NCBI GenBank assembly: GCA_030848705.1
Contig: CM061240.1
Span: forward strand, 22,649,001 to 22,713,000
Origin: Heracleum sosnowskyi
Taxonomy: Eukaryota; Streptophyta; Magnoliopsida; Apiales; Apiaceae
Reading direction: 5' to 3'
Length of the DNA stretch: 64,000 nt
In this document: in pieces, positions 20,468-32,299 of the stretch
Layout: the number at the start of each line of letters is the position of its first letter
Numbering within the stretch: position 1 is the first letter of the stretch
Position numbers and translations under genes: made by a program
Notes under the pieces: model-generated
What the model was told of the DNA's origin: nothing
The model's database searches: none
The model's input: only the letters and a program-made list of their open reading frames with translations

Positions 20468-21703
20468 AGTGTTTCCTGAATGGATTCACTACTAGAAATA
20501 AGGTTTGATAAAACAAATCCAAGTTTTTAAACTTGAATATTATGTAAGGGTTGAAACCCCATAAACCTAAGACATTCAGTCCAAACTCCATCATTCGATA
20601 TGAAAGGCTTGAAGCCAAAACAAGATGGTATAAGACGTAAGAGGCTTATGCAAATGACAAGTTAGCCTCGAATAAGGCAAAATCGTCGTAAATGTGTAGT
20701 TCGCTCCACACTTTACACCAAGACGATACTCGAGAAACACTAGTGTATATTAAAATCCCCAAAAAGGGGTGGTAAGTCCCAGGTAAGGGATAAAAAGACC
20801 CCAAGTCTCGAAAAAGACCGGTATAACTTCTATGAAATCCTAGTGCATTATCATAGACGTTGGGAAGCGCGATCAGCCATTTTAAACCCAGAAAAAGCCC
20901 AAATAATTCGAGGCTCAGGCGAATTCAAAGCCTAAACAAGTTAAGGCCCAATAAGGCCCAAAGCTGAAAGTATGAAGTGAAGAATAAAGTGGAAATTCCA
21001 CTCTTTTATAATCAAAGTGACTGGAAACCCAACCGATTAAGGAAGGGCAACCGTCTATAGCCAGTTAAGGCCCACAAATCCATTTATGGATTATAGAAAT
21101 TGAAGCCCAAATAATTTGGGTCTTAGGCGAATTCGAAGCCCAAACAATAAGGCCAAATAAGGCCCAAGGCTAGAATAATTTAAGTCCAAATTAAAAATTG
21201 GGCTAGTTAAGGCCCAAGAAAGAATGAAATTTGGAATGAAACCAAGGCAAAAACAAGGATAAAAGATTTGAGGTCGAAAAGACCCTAAGACGAAGTCGTA
21301 CGACCAAGGTCGAAAATACACGGGAAGTCGAGGTCGAAGCCATCGACCTGGGACCAATTTGAGGTCGAAAATCCTGGTCGAAAAAGGCTGGATCGAGGTC
21401 GAACGACCGAGGTCGAAAATGACTGGTAAATCGAGGTCGAAACCATCAACCTGTGACCAATCGAGGTCAAAAAAAAAGTTGGATCGAGGTCGAAGGCTCG
21501 AGGTCGAAAAAGACTTAAAAATCGAGGTCGCAATCCAGGTCGAATTTCAGGTCGAAAATGACTTCTTTCCTGGTCGAAAAGGAGGTCGAAAATGACCTAA
21601 TTTGAGGTCGGAAATGCCCTTAAAAATGGAAAATTTTGAGGAAAAACACGTTATAACTTCTACGAAAACCCCAAGGAGATTTTCCCAGAAGTTGGGGGGC
21701 AAA
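20468..21703 (+). repeat. Tat 3' non-coding region with two repeat families
   Basis: There is no gene. A segment beginning CCCAAATAATT at 20898 recurs at 21106 (208-bp spacing, diverged). From about 21268 to 21615 roughly twenty copies of GGTCGAAAA or close variants occur in irregular spacing, many as GAGGTCGAAAA. The polypurine tract GTTGGGGGGCAAA (21691-21703) ends the region. Confidence 0.85.
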
Positions 21704-22375
21704 TGATATGGATAGAAAATTAATTATAGAAATATAATTGCTGATTCTTTGGAAAGGCCAAGTATTTAAGGCCCAAAACCCAGATTATTTATTAATTTCG
21801 TAATTAATAAATAGGGAAAATATACAGCTCATAAAAAGAGTCCAAAATATGGTAAATTCATCAAAGAAGGATCCGGAATCCCAATTAAAGGCAATTAATG
21901 AGTCATAGCCTTTATCAACAAGGAAAAGACTTATCCTGCAAGAAATACAATGTTTATCCAATATCAAAAAGGAGACTTATTCGCTAAGACTCCTAAACAT
22001 ACCATAAATACTAGGCTCCAGACACCTATATAAGGACCCTGATCCTACAATCAGAACTCCGTTTTGGGCACAGCTCCATACGTCACAACGCCTCGAAGGC
22101 GCAACAAGTCACAAAGGCACCCTTAGAACTACGTTTTAGACTTCATCCTCGAATAAGGACATACAAGTCACTACGTCCTTGGTGTGCCCCTGCCACCATA
22201 GCCCCGAGGGCAACACCAAGAACTACGTCTTTGGCTTGATTCTCAATAACAATTTGAGATACGTAGGCATCTTGTGAGGACCGATTTAGTCTCGAAACAC
22301 AAGTGCAGCCATAAAAGCTCGAAGCTCATTAAACCCTCGCATTAAATTCGTAAGCTCAGATTTTATTCCACAACA
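21704..22375 (+). repeat. Tat 3' LTR
   Basis: 672 bp, about one substitution from the 5' LTR; followed directly by the target duplicate ACAAT. Confidence 0.95.
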
Positions 22376-25204
22376 ACAATATAAAATCAGTTTCTCTTCT
22401 AATACAAAATCATTCCATTATTCCGTCTCATTTTCCTTGTTCAGTATACCAATCTGAAATCATTATAAATTTCCTTTAAAGAAAATTCCGGGGATATCTG
22501 CTAGCGCCAGATACGTAGGACGATGATCAGTCGCCTAACCGTATCTGCTCTCTGTTTACTACTAGTAGAAGGAATGACAATCATCCCTGGAGGAAGGCTT
22601 CCCTGCTACATCCTCCCTCGGCAACTCTTGGGCCGGAAAAAAATATTGAGTACTGGACTGTGCCGCACACAGCCTCTTACGCTTTTGGTTGCTATCCCCC
22701 TTCTTGTCAAATCATTTTTTTTCCATTTTCAATCACCATTTCCCATTCACATATATCATATCCATATCCATTTATCATGTAATATCACCTTTTTTTTTTA
22801 AAACCATATGTCATAACATTTTGTTTATGACTCGTACATTTTCTCTGTATTCAATGAACTCCAATACATTCTTATATACATACATTATTCCATCTATGTT
22901 AAAAGTATTAAAATAATAATCAAATACTATTTATTAAAATCGTAACTACTTTTAAAAGAATATTTTAATATAATATGATCCATATATAACTCTAGATAAC
23001 AACTGATACCATTCTTTGAAACATAAAATATATCCGCTCTTTCCATATTCTTATTCATATCTATAATCCATATTCAAGGATTTCAGTATATATGGAATAT
23101 ATCCCAAATCATCTCATCGTATAAGATTCGTATATTGTTCACCAAAACCATTTCTTTTGAACATAAACAGTTTATCAAAATAAGGGTAAAAGAAATCTTG
23201 CCTCGATCCCTAAGTCCCAGAGGTACGTTCCCGTGTTCGTCTCGAGTTTCTATAAACACGAAAAGAATCATCGTTAGAATACTACGTCTCTTACTCACCT
23301 CACTCTTGCATAACAATACCCTTGACACTTTAATATATGCTTAACGTATCACTAATACCTCAAAAGGTTCAAGGATCTATCCATTTTTAGACTCAATCAA
23401 GTTTCAGTGTTTTTCACCATTTCCCTTAACAACCACACTTACTCTAAAAATTCTCAGAAAATATAGATTTCGAATTTTACTACAAGGTCAACTGGTAATG
23501 ACTCTTTGACTACCCTACTATAATATCCCATAATTGTATAATTTTTAAAAATGTCTAAGTATGGTAGTTATAGCCTCAAAGTTGGTACAATTACATTTTC
23601 TCGGTTTTCAAACGTCTTTCACTAAAATCCACTTTTCTCCTAAACCGTTCATCAGATTTTGACGTACTTTATATCAACACGATCTATGAACTAAGCTCTA
23701 TCATTTCATGGGCAGTTGGTACTCTAAACAGAAACCTACCGTACGCGTCTGAGGGTTCAAAAACAGGGCATCCTTTGGTTAAACGAAATTCGGGCATTAT
23801 AACGGCTGTGAATCGAACGTTTTTTTAAAAATCAAACCATCAATCCAAGCCACACCGGGCATCCATACAACTCATACACATGATTTATATCTTAAAAGTC
23901 CAGAAACCTCATGCTCATGCTCCTAATCATCATATCACAAAAATCATTACAAGATCATACTTATAAACATGCTATAATCATCACTAAGTTAAAATCCATC
24001 AAAAACATGCTTACACTCAAATAAGATCTAGGGTCCTTAGGGTTTATACCTTCCTTGGAGAGTCTTAGAGCCCTAATAGACCAGGGTTTGTCCTTGGGAG
24101 TGCTTAGGCTTGCTTAGATGATCCAAAGAAATCAAGAAAACAACATTAGTTCTTGAAAGTTATTATTCGTCATCAACTTGTAAAATTCGTATAAAATCGA
24201 AAGCTAAGAGTTTGGTTCTCAAATTTTTTACCATACCTTCTAATCTTCAAGGGCTTTCCATCGAGCTATAGATCATTAAATATGAAGCTTGGTAGCTATG
24301 GTTTTGAATCCGTTTTTCCTGCTAGACAGAAACTGTCAAGAACTGGGCAGGTTCTGTTCTTCAATTTGGGGAGGCGCTTTGACTGGGCTATACTCCTTAG
24401 ATTGCTATGATATTTTTAACGAGTGTTATACATGGAGTGGAGAATCTAGGGTTAAAGTTTGGTGATTTTATCATGTGTAGAAATGGAGATATGAATTTCC
24501 CTTTGGAAGGTGCTCTAGCAGATCAGTTTTGAGAGAAAATGTGTTGATTGCTTTTGTTTTTCTTTTCTTTCTTCTTTGGTTTAATCACTTAGATATTTGT
24601 ATACTTTAGTGGTGAGTCATCACCCTTGTGCCCTCTTCTTGTGACACTTGTCACACATGCACTGGTTCAGGTAAAGTAGCTTTACTGGTTCGCTTCCTTT
24701 TCACATGGATGATCCAAATGTTGCATCCCTCGAATTAATCTTGTTACATGTTACTTCCATGTCTATATTTAATCCTGCAAATGTTGCCTTGTTCCTCCTG
24801 AAACGATTCGAAATATTTTCTAAAGGGCGAATAAAACTCTACGCGGTTCTCGCAGTGAATAGTAACTATTCACTATTCATTCCAACAATCGAATCCTTAA
24901 ATCGACTTTAATAAAATAATAAAATTCCAAATTATTAAATCCTCAATTCCTCAATTTTAATATCTCATTTCTTGAATATAATAATATATAATCCGCTGCC
25001 CGGTCAAATGCTACACCAAAATAAAATTTGGAATTTCTGAATTCCGATCGTCTTGGCATTCACTTATTTACTCCGTAGATCACTAATATGACTTCGGAAT
25101 ATCCATACTACGTTTCATACATAGGTGGCATGAAAAACTTTGTTAATCCTCAAAATCACTATTCATTTAGACACTGTAGCCTTTCTAAAGTTAGGGTTAT
25201 TACA
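22376..25204 (-). repeat. Del/Tekay-like 3' LTR, part 2
   Basis: It continues the repeat interrupted at 14081 and matches about 28122-30948. Open frames inside it (for example 22523-22801) recur in the other LTR and show no protein similarity I recognise. Confidence 0.92.
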
Positions 25205-25221
25205 TTTTCCCCCCCTTAAAA
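25205..25221 (-). other. Polypurine tract of the Del/Tekay-like element
   Basis: The coding strand reads TTTTAAGGGGGGGAAAA and abuts the 3' LTR. Confidence 0.85.
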
Positions 25222-25328
25222 GGATTCCGTCCCGGAATCATGTTGAAAATATGAATGGATACCTTCCTCACATGACAATTTCTAATTTCCACACTACTCC
25301 CTTTATCCTTTAGTCTTTCCATAACATC

Positions 25329-25433
25329 TCTACCTTGATTACACAAAAATACACCAACATACACTTTCTTGTCATTTATCAACCTGCCATTTAGCTTATC
25401 TATAGCAGCACTTTCATTATCTTCTCCTTGCAA
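25329..25433 (-). pseudogene. Captured fragment similar to poly(A)-binding protein RRM2
   Basis: About 35 codons read NESAAIDKLNGRLINDKKVYVG and then VFLCNQGRD. Plant poly(A)-binding proteins end their second RNA-recognition motif with a very similar string: acidic pair, AI-KLNG-LINDK-VYVG-FL--Q-R. The similarity stops at about residue 35; the next 40 codons to the polypurine tract (MERLKDKGSSVEIRNCH...) are unrecognised. The frame lacks the rest of the gene and its normal start, so it is a passenger exon piece, not a working gene. The match is from memory of the family, not from a search. Confidence 0.6.
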
Positions 25434-25487
25434 ATCTCCTCCTCTTTTCAGTCATTCTATATCATCTCATTCCTCCTTTCTCTCTTA

Positions 25488-25545
25488 ACTAAGGTATCGG
25501 CCACCACATTGGCCTTTCCTGAATGGTGGTGTATCTCACTTATGG
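25488..25545 (-). pseudogene. Scrap of Gypsy RNase H
   Basis: The coding strand encodes IHHHSGKANVVADTL, which matches the end of the chromovirus RNase H domain (usually YHPGKANVVADALSR). Stops follow at once. It shows the element once had a full pol that was deleted. Confidence 0.6.
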
Positions 25546-25567
25546 TTTAGCTATATTCTGATCTCTA

Positions 25568-25897
25568 TCATGACATAAATATTAATACTTCAATCTTAAT
25601 ATATATCTTGTCTCTATAAAATCCTCCAGAAATTAGTCTATAAGACCATTCCTTGAAACAATTGTAAGAAATATTATCTATAATATATATTTCCTGTTCG
25701 TGTCCTACAAGGTTGTGTGTTTTTTTTTCACAGAATACTCTTACTCTCTTTTTCCTTGGATCGGTATATCTTACTTCTTCCTCATGATCTTGTTCATCAT
25801 GAGCGTTTTCATTCGGTCTATCACCTTCTATATTTTGACTTTCTTCATCTCTCTCAATTCCCCTTGCATTCGCGCGATTATCACGTCTAGGCGGCAT
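25568..25897 (-). pseudogene. Gag N-terminal stub, Del/Tekay-like
   Basis: The start MPPRRDNRANARG resembles the start of Del/Tekay gag proteins. An acidic, Asn/Glu-rich stretch follows, and the sequence turns unrecognisable after about 60 codons, where the pol deletion begins. No capsid or zinc-knuckle motifs remain. Confidence 0.5.
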
Positions 25898-26409
25898 AGT
25901 TCTGTACATAACAATATTCTCTATTAATTACCCAAATTTAGGGTACAATATTCATCATCCATATGCGATAATTATAACACTATTCTCCCATTTGTACAAC
26001 CATATATAAAGATTCAAGTAATTAGTATCAAGTTATAATACCATTTATACGAACATATCAGCTCACTACCTTTAACACGATAGCCTTTACATTTAAGTCA
26101 ATCACCTTATACACATCAATATTTAAATCAAAATACGATAAAATTTAGACAAAATACATAAACTTCATTAATTTACATAAATATTTTACAACTTGGGTAC
26201 AACGTCTTTTACTACTAATATTATACATCATAGAGTACAAGGTTCGAAACCCCAAAACATAACCGTACATACTAATCCGCTATAACAAAAGTACTGCTAG
26301 CCGTCCTCTAATCAGACTGGGATTAAGACAGTACACAACTAAACTAATCCCCCAAAATGACATCAACCAGATGACTAGTCTGATTAGTGACTAAAACTAC
26401 TACCCCTAC

Positions 26410-27306
26410 TCACAGCCCTGCTCTAATAACATCCCTGATCTGTACTACCATAGATGTGACCGTATCCACTATCGCGGCTCTCCATGCTGGGTCTCCTCTA
26501 TCTGCTAACAACCTCATAATATCACCAAGTGCTCGCAGCTCAACGCTAACCAATCCCACAGATACACCATCTGGAATAACACCTCCTCTCCCTCTGTCTG
26601 ACCTCTTCAAGAGTGTATCTATCATCCTACGGGACTCCTCTAACTGACCCTGTAAGGCAAGGTACCCTGTCAATAAAATCGCCAGGATCTGGTCTCTTGC
26701 AAGTATAGGTGTCCCCTGTAGGGGTACAGCTGTTGGTGAAGGTGCGGCTACAGGTGGAGGTTCTAATGGTGGAGATGAAGGAACGGACTCTGTATCTGCA
26801 TCCTCAGACGGGTCCTCCTCCACCTCATCCTCTGGAAGAATAAAATGTCCTGGTGGAGTGAACTGCTCTGCTGGATCATCTAAAGGGTCAGGACTCGGTA
26901 AAGGGGATGGAACTGGTGACGGCACTGGAATAGGTAGGACAGGAGTAGGTATCACATGAATATCTGTCCACTCAGTCTGCTCCTCAGCTATAACAGATGA
27001 CCTAAACCTCTTGCGCAATGGCATCTCTCCCTCAGGAACCTCCGACCTCACTCGGGAAGGGCCTGCCTCGTCAGATCCTAAAGAAGGTCTGTCAATGTAA
27101 GGTACTATAGCCACAGTATCTCTCTGTCTACGCTCCTCTGCCTCCTCTCTCAGGCTCTGCTCATATCTCTCTCTGGTACTCGCACGACGTCTCTCCCTGA
27201 GGTCATCGACAGCATACTCTAGAACCTCTACACCTGCTAGCTGTAAGTCTACAATCTCCTGCTCTGATAATCCTAGCCATTGGGGGTCCTGACTCGGCTC
27301 TCCCAT
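26410..27306 (-). CDS. Uncharacterised 298-codon ORF of the Del/Tekay-like element
   Basis: I do not recognise this protein. It starts MGEPSQDPQW about 180 bases after the primer-binding site. Residues about 30-75 are highly charged and helical (DDLRERRRASTRERYEQSL). About residues 120-150 form a Pro-Ser-Val repeat (PIPVPSPVPSPLPSPDP), followed by an acidic stretch and a second Pro-rich stretch. The last 80 residues look helical and amphipathic (LAILLTGYLALQGQLEESRRM...). There is no membrane segment or enzymatic motif. It lies upstream of the gag stub and is open throughout while gag and pol are destroyed, so it may be an accessory product kept by this non-autonomous family. Chance survival cannot be excluded. 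Confidence 0.6.
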   Translation of the reverse strand: MGEPSQDPQWLGLSEQEIVDLQLAGVEVLEYAVDDLRERRRASTRERYEQSLREEAEERRQRDTVAIVPYIDRPSLGSDEAGPSRVRSEVPEGEMPLRKRFRSSVIAEEQTEWTDIHVIPTPVLPIPVPSPVPSPLPSPDPLDDPAEQFTPPGHFILPEDEVEEDPSEDADTESVPSSPPLEPPPVAAPSPTAVPLQGTPILARDQILAILLTGYLALQGQLEESRRMIDTLLKRSDRGRGGVIPDGVSVGLVSVELRALGDIMRLLADRGDPAWRAAIVDTVTSMVVQIRDVIRAGL

Positions 27307-27486
27307 CTCCGCTCCCTATAATAAAACATAAAATTCTATTAGTAATAATCTATAAAATTATAATCACTGCTTACAATAAATACTACCTGCGATATACCAC
27401 CCTTGAACTCGATGGGAGTTCACAATTTTTATTATTACTGATACAATTATTATTATCACTTTTGTTCCTGAGCATTATGACTCTTA

Positions 27487-27498
27487 GCTCTGATACCA
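27487..27498 (-). other. Primer-binding site of the Del/Tekay-like element
   Basis: The coding strand reads TGGTATCAGAGC two bases from the 5' LTR, the initiator-Met type. Confidence 0.9.
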
Positions 27499-27500
27499 TC

Positions 27501-30500
27501 TGTGACGCCCCTAGATCCGGGGTCAAGGATCCAGGTCATCACGGTCCAATTTCCACTTATTATCAATAACACTCTGATTTTTTTTTTTTGATTTTTTTTT
27601 TTTTTAAACTTACACAACTGACCCCTCACTAATACACTCACACCAGTCATATGCTCAGAGAACAACATCCACAATATTAAAAGTTTAAAGTTAAACAGTT
27701 ATTACAAACCCAGAATCCTACTAAGTACATTGTTGAACAATACTTCTACAGGAAGCATTTCAACAACCAAAAGTTTATTACACCACTTACACACTTAATG
27801 TACATAAGTCTACCAACACCCGTTCGTTATTAGCTACCTCAGGGATAGTCGCCAACACTCGCTCAAATGGTCGTTTTCCCCTTACCCTCTTGCGGGGTGT
27901 AGTGCGCAGTATCGGCATTTGACCTAACTGTTATATACATAAGTAGCAACAGTGAGCTATAATAGCTCAGCAAGATAATATTGTAAACTAGAAATCAGAA
28001 TTTTTAAACATGTATAAATATATATAACTAGAAACCAATTATAGACCTTAGGAGGGAATAAAATTCTTATTTAATAACACATCATCCACTTACTATTATA
28101 AGAAAAGAAATCTAGAATAATATAAAATCAGTTTCTCTTCTAATACAAAATCATTCCATTATTCCGTCTCATTTTCCTTGTTCAGTATACCAATCTGAAA
28201 TCATTATAAATTTCCTTTAAAGAAAATTTTGGGGATATCTGCTAGCGCCAGATACGTAGGACGATGATCAGTCGCCTAACCGTATCTGCTCTCTGTTTAC
28301 TACTAGTAGAAGGAATGACAATCATCCCTGGAGGAAGGCTTCCCTGCTACATCCTCCCTCGGCAACTCTTGGGCCGGAAAAAAATATTGAGTACTGGACT
28401 GTGCCGCACACAGCCTCTTACGCTTTTGGTTGCTATCCCCCTTCTTGTCAAATCATTTTTTTTTTCATTTTCAATCACCATTTCCCATTCACATATATCA
28501 TATCCATATCCATTTATCATGTAATATCACCTTTTTGTTTTTTTAAACCATATGTCATAACATTTTGTTTATGACTCGTACATTTTCTCTGTATTCAATG
28601 AACTCCAATACATTCTTATATACATACATTATTCCATCTATGTTAAAAGTATTAAAATAATAATCAAATACTATTTATTAAAATCGTAACTACTTTTAAA
28701 AGAATATTTTAATATAATATGATCCATATATAACTCTAGATAACAACTGATACCATTCTTTGAAACATAAAATATATCCGCTCTTTCCATATTCTTATTC
28801 ATATCTATAATCCATATTCCAGGATTTCAGTATATATGGAATATATCCCAAATCATCTCATCGTATAAGATTCGTATATTGTTCACCAAAACCATTTCTT
28901 TTGAACATAAACAGTTTATCAAAATAAGGGTAAAAGAAATCTTGCCTCGATCCCTAAGTCCCAGAGGTACGTTCCCGTGTTCGTCTCGAGTTTCTATAAA
29001 CACGAAAAGAATCATCGTTAGAATACTACGTCTCTTACTCACCCCACTCTTGCATAACAATACCCTTGACAATTTAATATATGCTTAACGTATCACTAAT
29101 ACCTCAAAAGGTTCAAGGATCTATCCATTTTTAGACTCAATCAAGTTTCAGTGTTTTTCACCATTTCCCTTAACAACCACACTTACTGTAAAAATTCTCA
29201 GAAAATATAGATTTCGAATTTTACTACAAGGGCAACTGGTAATGACTCTTTGACTACCCTACTATAATATCCCAGAATTGTATAAGTTTTAAAAATGTCT
29301 AAGTATGGTAGTTATAGCCTCAAAGTTGGTACAATTACATTTTCTCGGTTTTCAAACGTCTTTCACTAAAATCCACTTTTCTCCTAAACCGTTCATCAGA
29401 TTTTGACGTACTTTATATCAACACGATCTATGAACTAAGCTCTATCATTTCATGGTCAGTTGGTACTCTAAACAGAAACCTACCGTACGCGTCTGAGGGT
29501 TCAAAAACAGGGCATCCTTTGGTAAAACGAAATTCGGGCATTATAACGGCTGTGAATCGAACGTTTTTTTAAAAATCAAACCATCAATCCAAGCCACACC
29601 GGGCATCCATACAACTCATACACATGATTTATATCTTAAAAGTCCAGAAACCTCATGTTCATGCTCCTAATCATCATATCACAAAAATCATTACAAGATA
29701 ATACTTATAAACATGCTATAATCATCACTAAGTTAAAATCCATCAAAAACATGCTTACACTCAAATAAGATCTAGGGTCCTTAGGGTTTATACCTTCCTT
29801 GGAGAGTCTTAGAGCCCTAATAGACCAGGGTTTGTCCTTGGGAGTGCTTAGGCTTGCTTAGATGATCCAAAGAAATCAAGAAAACAACATTAGTTCTTGA
29901 AAGTTATTATTCGTCATCAACTTGTAAAATTCGTATAAAATCGAAAGCTAAGAGTTTGGTTCTCAAATTTTTTACCACACCTTCTACTCTTCAAGGGCTT
30001 TCCATCGAGCTATATATCATTAAATATGAAGCTTGGTAGCTATGGTTTTGAATCCGTTTTTCCTGCTAGACAGAAACTGTCAAGAACTGGGCAGGTTCTG
30101 TTCTTCAATTTGGGGAGGCGATTTGACTGGGCTATACTCCTTAGATTGCTATGAAATTTTTAACGAGTGTTATACATGGAGTGGAGAATCTAGGGTTAAC
30201 GTTTGGTGATTTTATCATGTGTATAAATGGAGATATGAATTTTCCTTTGGAAGGTGCTCTAGCAGATCAGTTTTCAGAGAAAATGTGTTGATTGCTTTTG
30301 TTTTTCTTTTCTTTCTTCTTTGGTTTAATCACTTAGATATTTGTATACTTTAGTGGTGAGTCATCACCCTTGTGCCCTCTTCTTGTGACACTTGTCACAC
30401 ATGCACTGGTTCAGGTAAAGTAGCTTTACTGGTTCGCTTCCTTTTCACATGGATGATCCAAATGTTGCATCCCTCGAATTAATCTTGTTACATGTTACTT

Positions 30501-30948
30501 CCATGTTTATATTTAATCCTGCAAATGTTGCCTTGTTCCTCCTGAAACGATTCGAAATATTTTCTAAAGGGCGAATAAAACTCTACGCGGTTCTCGCAGT
30601 GAATAGTAACTATTCACTATTCATTCCAACAATCGAATCCTTAAATCGACTTTAATAAAATAATAAAATTCCAAATTATTAAATCCTCAATTCCTCAATT
30701 TTAATATCTCATTTCTTGAATATAATAATATATAATCCGCTGCCCGGTCAAATGCTACACCAAAATAAAATTTGGAATTTCTGAATTTCGATCGTCTTGG
30801 CATTCACTTATTTACTCCGTAGATCACTAATATGACTTCGGAATATCCATACTACGTTTCATACATAGGTGGCATAAAAAACTTTGTTAATCCTCAAAAT
30901 CACTATTCATTTAGACACTGTAGCCTTTCTAAAGTTAGGGTTATTACA
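27501..30948 (-). repeat. Del/Tekay-like 5' LTR
   Basis: This uninterrupted 3448-bp LTR has ends TGTGACGCC and TTATTACA. It has scattered differences from the split 3' LTR, more than the Copia or Tat LTR pairs show, so this insertion is older. Confidence 0.93.
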
Positions 30949-30953
30949 GTCAG

Positions 30954-31893
30954 GCCGGCTATTGCAGCTAATACCTTTGAAATCAAGTCTGGCACGATTC
31001 AGATGGTGCAGAATTCAGTGCAGTTTGGGGGTGCTCCAACGGAAGATCCTAAGATGCATATTAGGGATTTCATCGAGATTTGCGACACCTTCAAGACCAA
31101 CGGAGTGTCGGAAGATGCCGTGAAGCTGAGACTTTTCCCATTTTCTCTGAGGGATAAGGCTAAGGGCTGGTTGCACTCTCTACCAGCAGGTTCTATTACT
31201 ACATGGGAGGATCTTGCTCAAAAATTTCTTACTAAATTCTTCCCCATGGCTAAAACTGCTGCGATCAGGAATGCTCTTACTCAGTTTTCTCAGCATTCTG
31301 GAGAAACTTTATGTGAAGCTTGGGAGCGTTACAAAGAGATGCTTAGGAAGTGTCCTCATCATGGAATGCCTGATTGGATGGTGATCAATTGCTTTTATAA
31401 TGGTTTGGGAGGTCAATCTCGACCAATGCTTGATGCAGCATCAGGTGGAGCTCTGTGGGCTAAGAGCTACGATGAAGCTTATGAATTAATTGAGATGATG
31501 GCTGCTAATGAATACCAGAATCCAACTCAGAGGTTATCACAAGGCAAGGTAGCAGGGGTTCTGGAGGTGGATGCAGCTACGGCAATAGCAGCCCAGTTAA
31601 AGGCTTTGTCCATGAAGGTTGATTCTTTGTCTAACTATGGAGTTCAACAAGTGGCTAGTGTTTGTGAGCTATGTGCAGGTGCACATGACACGACTCAATG
31701 TGCCATATCTAGTGAATCGGCGCAGTTCGTGAGCAATTTTCAGAGATCACAGCAGCCAGTGCCTAATGCTTATCATCCCAACAACAGGAATCATCCTAAT
31801 TTCAGCTGGAGTAGCAATCAGAGTGGCCAGCAACGATCTCAACAGCCATATCAGCAGTATGGAGCAAGGCCATTCAACCCTTCTAGTTTTTAG
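30954..31893 (+). pseudogene. Athila gag, fragment 3 (capsid region)
   Basis: The frame continues from fragment 2 with RPAIAANTFEIKSG, typical of Athila gag. The conserved capsid core follows: FGGAPTEDPKMHIRDF, LRLFPFSLRDKAKGWLHSLP, ITTWEDLAQKFLTKFFP, CPHHGMPDWM and ASGGALWAKSYDEAYELIE. A CELCAGAHDTTQC knuckle lies at about 31666-31705. The frame stops at TAG 31891-31893, probably from a Gln codon. Coding signal continues downstream with a frame change. Confidence 0.9.
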
Positions 31894-32299
31894 CAGCAGT
31901 ATGCTCCAAGGCAACCGTATCAACCACCAGGTTTTCAACAACCATCTCAAGGCAATGTTGGTCAATCGTCTAATGAAAAGTCTGAATTGGAGGAATTGAG
32001 GCTAATGTACAAGAGCCAAGCTGTTTCCATCAAGACTCTGGAGAATCAAATCAGTTGAATAGACCACAGGGAACTCTCCCTAGTGATACGGAAGCTAATC
32101 CAGGCAAACGGGAGACCAAGGAACATGTCAAAGCAGTTACCTTGTGATCTGGAAAGGTTACGAATGATCAGAATGCAGAAACGGATGAAAAAGAAGAAAT
32201 TTTGAAAAATGGCCAGAAGGTGGAGCACGCCCTCCCCTATCAAGCGCGCCCTCCCCTGCCCTTCTGCCAGAAAGTGAAGAAAAAGTTGAAAAAGCTAGT
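31894..32299 (+). pseudogene. Athila gag-protease linker, decayed
   Basis: Coding similarity continues after the TAG in the gag frame (Q/P-rich, then LEELRLMYKSQ). At about 32055 there is a TGA and a change of frame, probably with a short deletion. A second TGA follows at about 32148. A PPT-like AGTTTGGGGGTG occurs near 32297. The stretch is not translatable as it stands. Confidence 0.7.

Larger units (their letters stand above)
14082..22375 (+). mobile_element. Tat-type Ty3/Gypsy element, young, nearly intact
   Basis: The 672-bp LTRs (14082-14753 and 21704-22375) differ at only about one position (A/C near 14437 and 22058). The 5-bp duplication ACAAT flanks it (14077-14081 and 22376-22380). 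The sister Del LTR shows the unoccupied site at about 28111-28125. One gag-pol reading frame with a single frameshift, two RNase H domains, and a long repeat-rich stretch before the polypurine tract identify the Tat (non-chromovirus) group. Confidence 0.95.
13456..30948 (-). mobile_element. Del/Tekay-like Gypsy element, non-autonomous, with 3.45-kb LTRs
   Basis: Two copies of a 3.45-kb repeat bound a 2.3-kb interior. The left copy is split by the Tat element. Ends are TGTGACGCC...GTTATTACA. Flanks are GTCAA (13451-13455) and GTCAG (30949-30953), a 5-bp duplication with one mismatch. Primer-binding site and polypurine tract place it on the minus strand. The interior holds only a 298-codon ORF, a gag N-terminal stub (MPPRR...), a scrap of RNase H and a poly(A)-binding-protein-like segment. 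Long LTRs and an MPPRR gag start suggest the Del/Tekay chromovirus group, but RT, integrase and chromodomain are gone, so the lineage is inferred. Confidence 0.85.

Noticed and set aside
20487..20500. CACTACTAGAAA, resembling a CACTA end
   Set aside because: It is in the Tat 3' region without subterminal repeats or a partner end; chance match.
22523..22801. 92-codon frame beginning MISRLTVSAL
   Set aside because: It lies inside the Del-like LTR and recurs at 28264 with the other LTR copy; LTR sequence, not a gene.
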